Below, piece by piece: positions 57,025 to 64,000 of a DNA stretch of 64,000 bases (its first letter is position 1; the number at the start of each line of letters is the position of its first letter). The notes beneath the pieces are model-generated. The model was not told where the DNA came from and did not search any database. It worked only from the letters and a program-made list of their open reading frames with translations. The position numbers and the translations under genes are program-made. Source of the DNA: JBGTSJ01 sp041940305 (GTDB lineage: Bacteria > Planctomycetota > Planctomycetia > Planctomycetales > Planctomycetaceae); contig JBGTSJ010000018.1 of NCBI GenBank assembly GCA_041940305.1, positions 62,001-126,000 on the forward strand. The letters run 5' to 3'.

Positions 57025-58569
57025 ATGTTCCGCCCGACTTCACGCCGCCGCTTCCTCCAGTCCGGCATCGCCACCGGCGCCGCCCTCGGACTTGGTGATC
57101 TCTCCTTTCTCTCGCGGCTGAACCCGGTCTCCGCCGCCGACGCCGCCGGCAACGGCGCGGTGAGGCTCGATCCGGGCATCGCGCCGGTCGTGAAGTTGAT
57201 CGAAGACACTCCGCGAGAACAACTGGTCGAAGCCGTCGCGGACCAGATCCGCCGCGGCCTCAGCTATCAGGAACTCCTCGCCGGTCTGCAGTTGGCGGGC
57301 GTGAAGAATATCGAGCCGCGTCCCAGCGTCGGCTTCAAGTTCCACGCGGTGCTGGTGGTCAATTCGGCTCACATTGCCAGCATGGCGTCGCCGCCGGAGC
57401 ACCGCTGGCTGCCCATCTTCTGGGCGCTCGACCAGTACAAGAGCTCCGCCGCCCGCGACGTCGAGGAGCGCGGCGACTGGGTGATGAAGAGCGTGGAGGA
57501 AGCGCACGTGCCGCCGGCGCATCGCGCGCCGGCCGCGTTCATGGACGCGATGGACGACTGGGACGAGTCCGCCGCCGATGCCGCAATCGCCGGCATGGCC
57601 CGTTCGGCCGGCGCCAACGAAGTCTACGAGCACCTGTTCCGCTACGGCGCCCGCGACTTCCGCTCGATCGGACACAAGGCCATCTTCGTCGCCAACAGCT
57701 ATCGCACTCTGCAGACGATCGGCTGGCAGCACGCCGAACCGATCCTCCGCTCGCTGGCGTATGCGCTGCTAATGCACGAGGAGGGCAACCCCGCCCGCAA
57801 CGATTTCGACGCCGACCGACCGTGGCGGCGCAATGTCGAACTCGCGCAGTCCATCCGGCCCGAATGGCGCGACGGACAGCTCGACTCGGCCGCCACCGAG
57901 GAAGTCCTCGCCGTCATCCGCGGCGGCTCGCCCGACGACGCCTGCGACGTCGTCGTCGAACTGCTCAACAGCGGAGTCTCGCCGCAGTCGGTCTGGGACG
58001 GGCTGAAGGTCGGGGCCGGAGAGTTGCTCATGCGCCAACCCGGCATCGTCGGCATTCACTGCCTCACGACGACGAACGCCCTGCACTATGCCTACGAAAC
58101 CACCGCCAGCGACGACACCCGCCGCATGATGATGCTGCAGAACGCAGCCTTCCTGCCGATGTTCCGCGAGGCCATGCAGCGCCGCGGCACGATTGCCGAC
58201 ATCTCCGTCGCTGACTTGGAGCCCGCTCAGCTCGATGTCGCCCCGGACGATCCGCAGTCGCTGTCGTCCGCGATGGAGAGCATCTTCGCCGCGGTGAACG
58301 AGGACAACCGTTCCGCAGCCGCCCAGACGCTCGGCTTCCTCAACCAGACCCACGCCGCCGAGCCCTTCATCGACGCCGCCCGGCTGCTCGTGTTCCTTAA
58401 GGGCAACGACTCCCACGACTACAAGTTCAGCTCCGCCGTCCTGGAGGACTACTACCGCGTCTCTCCTGAGTGGCGCGATCGCTATCTCGCCCTCAGCGTC
58501 TACAATCTCCGCGGTTCCGGCGAACGCGACAACCGCCTCGTCGAACGCACCCGCGCCGCCCTGGCCTAG
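57025..58569 (+). CDS. Tat-exported orphan protein, second planctomycete paralog
   Basis: A 514-residue protein starting FRPTSRRRFLQSGIATGAALG with a twin-Arg element. Its recurring segment LIEDTPREQLVEAVADQIRRGLSYQELL, given as LIEDTPREQLVEAVADQIRR and GLSYQELL, resembles the 46051-47601 protein. No enzyme motif is visible. It is flanked on both sides by the same palindrome. Function unknown. Confidence 0.7.
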   Translation: MFRPTSRRRFLQSGIATGAALGLGDLSFLSRLNPVSAADAAGNGAVRLDPGIAPVVKLIEDTPREQLVEAVADQIRRGLSYQELLAGLQLAGVKNIEPRPSVGFKFHAVLVVNSAHIASMASPPEHRWLPIFWALDQYKSSAARDVEERGDWVMKSVEEAHVPPAHRAPAAFMDAMDDWDESAADAAIAGMARSAGANEVYEHLFRYGARDFRSIGHKAIFVANSYRTLQTIGWQHAEPILRSLAYALLMHEEGNPARNDFDADRPWRRNVELAQSIRPEWRDGQLDSAATEEVLAVIRGGSPDDACDVVVELLNSGVSPQSVWDGLKVGAGELLMRQPGIVGIHCLTTTNALHYAYETTASDDTRRMMMLQNAAFLPMFREAMQRRGTIADISVADLEPAQLDVAPDDPQSLSSAMESIFAAVNEDNRSAAAQTLGFLNQTHAAEPFIDAARLLVFLKGNDSHDYKFSSAVLEDYYRVSPEWRDRYLALSVYNLRGSGERDNRLVERTRAALA

Positions 58570-58574
58570 ACGCC

Positions 58575-58617
58575 CCCCAACGAGCGGCGGGGTTCAACCC
58601 CGCCGCCCCAGTTGGGC
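58575..58617. repeat. Second copy of the GCGGCGGGGTTCAA palindrome with outer stem
   Basis: GCGGCGGGG TTCAA CCCCGCCGC forms a 9-bp stem (core 58582-58607), and the outer CCCAAC/GTTGGG pair extends it. It lies just after the Tat orphan stop codon and may act as a terminator. Confidence 0.65.
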
Positions 58618-58627
58618 GATCGTTCCG

Positions 58628-58810
58628 TTAGAACAGCGACTCATAATCCCGCGCGCCGTGCAGGACCCGCACGTTGTCGACACCCTCGCCGTGCAAGCCA
58701 TAAGCCGGTCCAGAAAGTTGATCGGCGGCCGCGGCGTTGTGCTGCGAAATATAAGCATGGATGTCAGACAGGTCGTGCGTGGCTGCCGCGGCCAGTCGAA
58801 AGCCGCTCAT
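58628..58810 (-). pseudogene. Degenerate ParE-type toxin
   Basis: The 60-residue open frame begins like ParE (GFRLAAAATHDLSDIHAYIS) and ends like it (VRVLHGARDYESLF). The middle third (normal ParE about 95 residues) is lost. Another frame still reads INFLDRLMA at the break, so a deletion plus frameshift occurred. The toxin is probably inactive. Its start overlaps the end of the ParD gene (ATGA). Confidence 0.7.
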
Positions 58811-59067
58811 TGGGATGCGCCCGCCATCCGGTCACGCGAGTTGGCAACGATGTCGGCGACGAAGCGGTCTCGCTCATGCTCCCCATATGTTGTCAACTCG
58901 CCCGCGTCGAGCTCCTCCAGTCCCACTTCGACGAGCTGCGCCACCTCCTGACGCCGTTGAAGCAATCGGAGCGCCCGGTCAATCACTTCGGTGCGAGACT
59001 GAAACTCGCCCGATTGGTACAGCTTTTCGACGAGCTGGTCGATCTGCGGCGTCGAGGGAATGGACAT
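58807..59067 (-). CDS. ParD-type antitoxin (ribbon-helix-helix)
   Basis: An 86-residue protein with the N-terminal antitoxin pattern IDQLVEKLYQSGEFQSRTEVIDRAL and a charged C-terminal half that would wrap around a toxin (LEELDAGELTTYGEHERDRF). It is the antitoxin of a type II ParDE pair. It remains intact while its toxin is broken. The ATG of the toxin overlaps its stop by four bases. Confidence 0.8.
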   Translation of the reverse strand: MSIPSTPQIDQLVEKLYQSGEFQSRTEVIDRALRLLQRRQEVAQLVEVGLEELDAGELTTYGEHERDRFVADIVANSRDRMAGASQ

Positions 59068-59116
59068 GGTCGTCTCCGGGTGTGCCCCAATTCTAACCTG
59101 AGGCCAGCACGGCCGC

Positions 59117-60427
59117 TCAACGCGCGCTCAGCGCCTCATCCAAGTGCCAAGTCCACTTCAGCACCACCGGCGGCCTGGCGACCATCCAGTACTTTCCCAC
59201 GAACGGCAGCGACCGCTGATCGAGCCAGTCCCGCTCCGTCGCCGGCCGGTGTTCCTTCACGACGGCGAACAGGTCCCGCAGGATGAGCCGGTTGTTGCCG
59301 TAGTACGAGTGCCCCATCAGGCTGGTCTCGAAGACCGTGCACTCGACGGTCTCGATGCCGTCGATGATCACCGGCGCCGCAGCGCCCCCGGCGCGCTCCT
59401 CCTTGTTCACCCACTGCGAAACGATCAGCGCCGCGTCATTCATGCATGTGTAGAGCGTTACGCGTTCGGCCAGTTCCACGGCACGCGGGGCCTCTCGGCG
59501 GAACTCCGACACTCCCACGTCCGGGGCGCAGAACACGATCTCGCGGAACCGCTTCGGCTGCATGAACTCGTCCGGCAGCCTCCACAGGCTCTCCAACACC
59601 AGCCGGTTCCCCATGCTGTGCACAACAATGTTGATCGACACGTCCGGCGGCAGCCGCTCGCCGAGCGCCGTCAGGAACGAGCTGAACGCATCAACCGATT
59701 GTTCCACAATCTTGCCGTCGGCTTCATAGTTCTCGACACCTCCCTGCGACGGCCAGCTGTAGCAGACAATCGCTCCGTTGAACGGCAGGTCGGCCGCCAC
59801 CTGAGCCGTGCGCGTCACTGCCTCATCGAATGAGACGTTGAACCCGTGCACGAACAGCAGCACGTCGTTCTGCGGCGATCGGGCGAGCGTCCGTTTGAGT
59901 TCGGCAAAGAATGCATCGGTCTCCCAGAGATTCGGAGACGCGAGTGCGACGACAGGCGTTTCCCCCGCGGCTTCCTCCGCCTTCCGGCCGGAAACCGGAA
60001 TGATCTGTGACCACTTCTTACGGGGCGGCGATAGTGCGATCGCTTCCCCCGGATCCCGAGTGGGAATGGTCACGTCAATCGCGCCGAAAGACGGCTGTTC
60101 CTCACAATGATCGACATACTTCACCAGACTGGCGTCGCGCGTCCGCGGCACGCAGCGCCGGTTCGTCGCATACAGCACGCGCCAGGTCGTAGATACGTCG
60201 GTCTCCCAGGCCACGACTGCCGCGGGCTCCGCCAGCGAATCCCGGTACTTCTGCCACACCTCCCGATCCAGCACTCCCTGCGGCAGCTCCGCTCCCGTTT
60301 CGAGAGCGCGGGCATGCGCCGTATCAAACTCCAGCACCGGCGGCTCAATCCGGACCAGATACAGCGGATTGGGAATCCGGCAGGACGCCAGGCAGAGGCA
60401 GCACAGCAGCGGCAGCACGCGGCCCAT
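59117..60427 (-). CDS. DUF900 alpha/beta hydrolase lipoprotein
   Basis: A 436-residue protein starting GRVLPLLCCLCLASCRIPN with a lipobox (LASC). The alpha/beta hydrolase fold of DUF900 is seen: LFVHGFNVSFDEAVTRTAQ, CYSWPSQG and the nucleophile motif HSMGNR (Ser). Start chosen at 60427 at the lipoprotein signal. Probable esterase or acyl hydrolase of unknown substrate, attached to a membrane. Confidence 0.85.
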   Translation of the reverse strand: MGRVLPLLCCLCLASCRIPNPLYLVRIEPPVLEFDTAHARALETGAELPQGVLDREVWQKYRDSLAEPAAVVAWETDVSTTWRVLYATNRRCVPRTRDASLVKYVDHCEEQPSFGAIDVTIPTRDPGEAIALSPPRKKWSQIIPVSGRKAEEAAGETPVVALASPNLWETDAFFAELKRTLARSPQNDVLLFVHGFNVSFDEAVTRTAQVAADLPFNGAIVCYSWPSQGGVENYEADGKIVEQSVDAFSSFLTALGERLPPDVSINIVVHSMGNRLVLESLWRLPDEFMQPKRFREIVFCAPDVGVSEFRREAPRAVELAERVTLYTCMNDAALIVSQWVNKEERAGGAAAPVIIDGIETVECTVFETSLMGHSYYGNNRLILRDLFAVVKEHRPATERDWLDQRSLPFVGKYWMVARPPVVLKWTWHLDEALSAR

Positions 60428-60650
60428 CTCGCATCGTCTCCCTGACGTTATCCGGTCCGCGAAGAGTAGGGCAGTCGGCCGATCGCCGCGATCGGAACTC
60501 CTCATCCCTCGGGAGAGTACGCCCCGCATCGCATTGCATCCGGCAGCCGTTGCCGATCCGGCGGCGTCGGCTCCGCAAAGCAAACAATCCCGCGGCGGAC
60601 TTGCGTCCACCGCGGGATCGCGGGAACCGGGGAAGCATGCCTCGATGCGG

Positions 60651-61298
60651 TTACTTCAGGAGCAGCCTCAGCAGCATCTCCCCCGAGCGATCGCGAACCA
60701 TCGGCAGCGAGACATCGGTCGCCGCGCTGGGCCGGTACGGCTGCGTCCGGTACACCGGGTCGGGAATGACCTCGAGTCCGTGATTGTGCCCATGTCCCAG
60801 CATGCGATTGAGTTCGTACTCGATCTCATGCAGCGAATCGTCCACCAGGTTCAGTTGTGAAACGAGCTCGCGGACATGGACGTACCCGGCATTCCGCACG
60901 GGAGCACGGTATCGGTATCCATTGCGGTCATAATGGACATGCCCCGGCACCGTCGCCGCGAAGTCGCTGTGCTCGGCGTGCTCCTTGAAGTGCATAAGGA
61001 TGTCGTGGGCGTTGTCGACCAGGCGCACAATCTGTCGGGGATTGCGTTCAAGGTAGATCGCGTCCTGAATGTCGTTCAGTGCGCGGGTCAGTTGCCGTGC
61101 GTCCTGCAGCAGCGCCTCGTAATCGCGGGACGCCTCGAAGTGGTCGTGGACTTCCCAGCGGGCGTCGCGGGCATGCGACATCGCGTCGAAGGCGTAGTCA
61201 TCCATCGTGCGCCACACGCGGTGGTCGGCGCGAGCGTCGCCACCGAATGCGGCCACGACGCTCAGTACAACAGTCGTGCAGAGTGCGGTGGCTTTCAT
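60651..61298 (-). CDS. Secreted orphan with signal peptide
   Basis: A 215-residue protein with a Sec signal (MKATALCTTVVLSVVAAFGG, cleaving near ARA), then an all-helical, His-rich segment (HARDARWEVHDHFEASRDYE, HDILMHFKEHAEHSD). The HxxxE/H-rich pattern could bind a metal but no family is recognised. No neighbour suggests a role. Confidence 0.6.
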   Translation of the reverse strand: MKATALCTTVVLSVVAAFGGDARADHRVWRTMDDYAFDAMSHARDARWEVHDHFEASRDYEALLQDARQLTRALNDIQDAIYLERNPRQIVRLVDNAHDILMHFKEHAEHSDFAATVPGHVHYDRNGYRYRAPVRNAGYVHVRELVSQLNLVDDSLHEIEYELNRMLGHGHNHGLEVIPDPVYRTQPYRPSAATDVSLPMVRDRSGEMLLRLLLK

Positions 61299-61564
61299 GG
61301 GTCGGTTCCTGTCTTACGTGGGTGCGAGCGGGCTGCCGGATTGCTCCGGCACGCACCACCAAATCGCAGCAACCATGCCGCCCCGGCAGCAATCAGGGTG
61401 CATTCTCCATAAACCGTTGAAATTCAAGAAATAGCGCGTAACATCAGAACTGATCCGTCTCAGTTTGTTGACGACCAAGTGATATCAGAATGATGTCACG
61501 CGTGCTCATTACGTGGGCGCTGCCGCGGCTGCCGATGTAACCCCGTTCGCACGTCTGGAAGCTC

Positions 61565-62311
61565 ATGTGGGACTCTCGCCATCAGGACTACGGAGGCCTC
61601 TCCTGCCGCATTGTCGACGCCGGACCGGATAATTCTCCTCACCTGATCCTGTTTCTCTGTCACGGCTTCGGCGCACCCGGTACGGACCTGGTTCCCGTCG
61701 CCGGCGAACTGGCTCGGCTCATCGGTTCCCCCGCCGGCGGCATCCGCTTCGTCTTTCCCGCCGCCCCGCTCAGCCTCGACAGCGCAGGAATTCCCGGCGG
61801 TCGAGCCTGGTGGCCGCTCGACATGGCCAAGCTCCAGGCCGCCATCGAGTTCGGCGAAACACGCGATCTCCGCAACGAATCGCCCGACCTTCTGCCGCAG
61901 GCCCGCAGTGCACTCATGGCCGCCGTCACCGTCGCCTGCGACGAAGTGGGCTTGCCCATGGGGCGCTGCGTCCTCGGGGGCTTCTCGCAGGGGTCAATGG
62001 TCGCCACCGACGTCGCCCTGCATCTCTCCGCACAGCCGGCCGCGCTCGTCGTCTGGTCGGGAACGCTGCTGTGTGAGCAGACCTGGCGCGCCGCATCCTC
62101 TCGACTGTCGGGACTGCCGGTCCTCATCAGCCACGGCCGCTACGACCACATCCTGCCATACTCCAACGCGGAGCAACTTCGCGACATGTTGTCCCAGGCC
62201 GGCTGCGACGTGCAGTTCTTGCCGTTCAACGGGATGCACGAGATCCCTCCCGCCGTCCTCCGGGCCACTGCGAGCCTTCTCCAGCGCCTCCTTGCGGACG
62301 ATCCGTCGTAG
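61565..62311 (+). CDS. Phospholipase/carboxylesterase-family alpha/beta hydrolase
   Basis: A 248-residue alpha/beta hydrolase with GxSxG as GGFSQGSM (Ser nucleophile near 142), a catalytic Asp in the SHGRYDHILPY segment and His in NGMHEIP. This is the carboxylesterase/acyl-protein-thioesterase fold. Substrate unknown. The TTGTGG-like leader is absent; the start at 61565 opens WDSRHQDYGGLS. Confidence 0.9.
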   Translation: MWDSRHQDYGGLSCRIVDAGPDNSPHLILFLCHGFGAPGTDLVPVAGELARLIGSPAGGIRFVFPAAPLSLDSAGIPGGRAWWPLDMAKLQAAIEFGETRDLRNESPDLLPQARSALMAAVTVACDEVGLPMGRCVLGGFSQGSMVATDVALHLSAQPAALVVWSGTLLCEQTWRAASSRLSGLPVLISHGRYDHILPYSNAEQLRDMLSQAGCDVQFLPFNGMHEIPPAVLRATASLLQRLLADDPS

Positions 62312-62444
62312 CGGCTGCCGGTCAGGCCGACTTTGCGGGTCGTACGCATCGCAGGGGGCCCATGCGATCGATTCCGGCGTTACCACCGTCACTGCCGATA
62401 CTTCGCGCATCACTGTCTGATTCCGCAGAACTGGAGTCTTCCCG

Positions 62445-63734
62445 ATGCGCCGCCACGGACTGGCCCTGCTCGCTGTCTATCTGCTCACCGCGACCTACAC
62501 GGACGGCCTCTGCGCGCAGGGCTTCGTGCTGCCCGGCGTCGGGCCCATCAACCGCTCGATGGGAGGTGCGGGAACGGCCGCGCCCCTCGACGCCAACGGC
62601 GCCCTCCACTGGAACCCCGGCTCCATCACGGCCCTTCCCCAGTCGCGCGTCGATATCGGCGTGGACGTGATCTTCAATCGCAACTCCGTCAGTTCGATGG
62701 TCACCCTCCCGCCTGCCGGGCCCGTTCTCGCGGGATCGACCGACAGCGATCCGGGAGTGTGGGCGCTGCCGGCAATCGGCATCGTCTACCAGCCGGTCGA
62801 TTCCCGCGTCACCTATGGCCTCGGCATGAACGCCATCGGCGGATTCATCACCAATTACCCGGCGGACCCGACGAATCCGATCTTTACGCCGCCAGCCATG
62901 CTGGGAATCGGTTTTGGACACGCCTACTCGCGGCTCGGCATTGTGCAGTTCGCACCGACGATCGCCTACCAGATCACCGATTCGCTCTCGTTCGGCGTCG
63001 CGCCCACCGTCAACATCGCAGACGTGCAGGTCGCCCCCTTCGCATTCGATGATCCCAACGCCCCCGGCGTGTATCCCGGCGGAATGGGGACGCGCAGCTT
63101 CTGGGGCGGCGGCGTGCAGGCGGGACTGTACTACAACGGTGATGGACCGGTCGACCTGGGCGTCTCGATCAAGAGCCCGCAGTGGTTCGAGCGCGCGGAG
63201 ATCAACTCCTCCGACGCTCTGGGATTCCCCCGCGTGGTGACGACGCAATTTGAGTATCCGATGATCCTCTCGTTCGGCGCCTCGTACGACGGCATCGACA
63301 ACGTGCTGCTGGCACTCGACGTCCGCTACGTTGACTTCGACTCCACGGAGTTGTTCGGTGAGCCGGCCCAGTTTACCGGAGTGCCGCTGCTCAGCCCCCT
63401 GAAGGGGCTGGGATGGGAGAGCGTATGGATGGTCGCCCTAGGCGGCCAGTGGCAGGTGACGGACCGCGTAAGCCTCCGGGCCGGCTATTCCTGGAATCAG
63501 AATCCGATTCCCGACCAGCACGCGATGTTCAACTCGCTCGCCCCCGCGACGTACGAGCACGTCGTCAGCCTCGGTGCATCGCTGCAGTTGACGCGCTCGA
63601 TGCTGGCGTCGCTCACCTGGGTGCATGGATTCGAGAATACGATCTCCGGTTCCTACCTGGGAGCCCCGGCGTCCAACGTCTCGGTGACCAACGAGATCAA
63701 TGCACTGGTGATGGGCGTCAGCGTGCTGTTCTGA
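62445..63734 (+). CDS. FadL/OmpP1-type outer membrane transport protein
   Basis: A 429-residue beta-barrel protein with a Sec signal (to about residue 25, ending LCAQG), then the FadL opening GPINRSMGGAGTAAPLDANG and NPGSITALPQSRVDIGV. It belongs to OmpP1/FadL/TodX porins for hydrophobic molecules such as fatty acids and aromatics. The C-terminal barrel ends NALVMGVSVLF, finishing in Phe as outer membrane proteins do. It may serve alkane/aromatic uptake but the substrate is unknown. Confidence 0.88.
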   Translation: MRRHGLALLAVYLLTATYTDGLCAQGFVLPGVGPINRSMGGAGTAAPLDANGALHWNPGSITALPQSRVDIGVDVIFNRNSVSSMVTLPPAGPVLAGSTDSDPGVWALPAIGIVYQPVDSRVTYGLGMNAIGGFITNYPADPTNPIFTPPAMLGIGFGHAYSRLGIVQFAPTIAYQITDSLSFGVAPTVNIADVQVAPFAFDDPNAPGVYPGGMGTRSFWGGGVQAGLYYNGDGPVDLGVSIKSPQWFERAEINSSDALGFPRVVTTQFEYPMILSFGASYDGIDNVLLALDVRYVDFDSTELFGEPAQFTGVPLLSPLKGLGWESVWMVALGGQWQVTDRVSLRAGYSWNQNPIPDQHAMFNSLAPATYEHVVSLGASLQLTRSMLASLTWVHGFENTISGSYLGAPASNVSVTNEINALVMGVSVLF

Positions 63735-63760
63735 CCAGCCGCGCCGGCCGCCCCCTCTTC

Positions 63761-63783
63761 GTTCCCAGGCTCCGTCTGGGAAC
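63761..63783. terminator. Hairpin after the FadL-type gene
   Basis: GTTCCCAG GCTCCGT CTGGGAAC is a perfect 8-bp stem, 27 bases after the stop. It has no strong T-tract but is well placed. A similar short hairpin recurs between planctomycete genes (from memory). Confidence 0.45.
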
Positions 63784-63981
63784 CACCTCTCGCGCCGCAC
63801 TGCTTCGTCCGTCGCCAGGCAATTCCGATCCGGCACTGCCTCTACGCCGATCTCACCGTTCTTCCCCTGGCGACACGCGGACACCGTGGCTCTCTGATCC
63901 CCGGCGACTACAATCGGCGCGGAGGCATCCTGCCGAAGGGATGCCGCGTCTTCACCGCTCCCTCTCCGCCCTCCGCCGCCG

Positions 63982-64000
63982 ATGTACGAGCATCTCACGT
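63982..64000 (+). other. Possible start of a further gene at the right edge
   Basis: An ATG at 63982 begins MYEHLT and runs off the window. Nothing more can be said, as only six codons are visible. Confidence 0.2.

Noticed and set aside
62322..63248. Minus-strand frame over the FadL-type gene
   Set aside because: The plus-strand gene has signal peptide and FadL motifs; the other strand is high-GC shadow.
63438..63998. Minus-strand frame at the right edge
   Set aside because: It covers the end of the FadL-type gene and a hairpin spacer, with no family pattern.

Overview
The window looks like a chromosomal segment of a planctomycete (inference from content; no rRNA is present). The GC content is high. 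It carries several families concentrated in that phylum: a DUF1592/DUF1552 (PSD1-type cytochrome plus Tat protein) pair, two ECF sigma factors next to Hanks-type Ser/Thr kinases, Tat-exported orphan proteins, a protein made of Cys-rich CGACGNxC repeats, and an ExbB-like channel followed by two large ExbD-like partners. Genes run in short operons on both strands with many ATGA overlaps.

Layout. 1-3469: the end of a trehalose-synthase/maltokinase-type protein, then glgB. 3470-4185: a gene-free stretch with direct and inverted repeats. 4186-7444: an ECF sigma factor, a GAF-PAS-sigma54 activator and a small zinc-finger anti-sigma-like protein. 7548-19384: a long + strand carbon and redox run: SDR, csrA, glycogen debranching enzyme, a BON-like protein, a uridine-kinase-like P-loop kinase, aquaporin, GMC oxidoreductase, a double VOC protein, a type II NADH dehydrogenase-like flavoprotein and a GH63-like glucosidase, closed by a terminator hairpin. 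19550-23142: a bufferin-like metallophore operon (Cys-repeat lipoprotein, DoxX, four-helix Cys-rich copper-storage-like protein, MNIO/DUF692 enzyme, DUF2063 partner). 23200-31654: a transposase remnant, an ECF sigma plus kinase/beta-propeller/TPR protein split by a frameshift in a G9 run, a tandem redoxin, a Cys-repeat protein, a DUF1349 protein, and a P450 cut short by an IS630 remnant. 31770-36543: the three-gene ExbB/ExbD-like set.

36750-48686: a DUF2007/zinc-ribbon membrane protein, a PSP1 protein and a very long Lhr helicase (all minus strand); then a heme-motif Ser/Thr kinase overlapping its ECF sigma gene, a Tat-exported orphan and a TIGR01777 epimerase. 48861-58569: an ABC-2-like membrane protein, the DUF1592 cytochrome with two LamG domains, DUF1552, a PfkB sugar/nucleoside kinase and a second Tat orphan. 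58628-63734: a ParD antitoxin with a damaged ParE toxin, a DUF900 lipoprotein hydrolase, a secreted orphan, a carboxylesterase and a FadL-type outer membrane protein.

The most notable points are the bufferin-like operon containing a Cys-rich four-helix protein and a lipoprotein substrate, and a family of about 72-bp palindromic elements. One element is intergenic and three sit in frame inside lhr, where two of them encode nearly the same peptide. Also of note are the kinase with a periplasmic-type CxxCH sensor domain coupled to an ECF sigma factor, and the ExbB/ExbD-like trio. Start codons given here were chosen by homology-type patterns, overlaps and Shine-Dalgarno sites, and often differ from the longest open frame.
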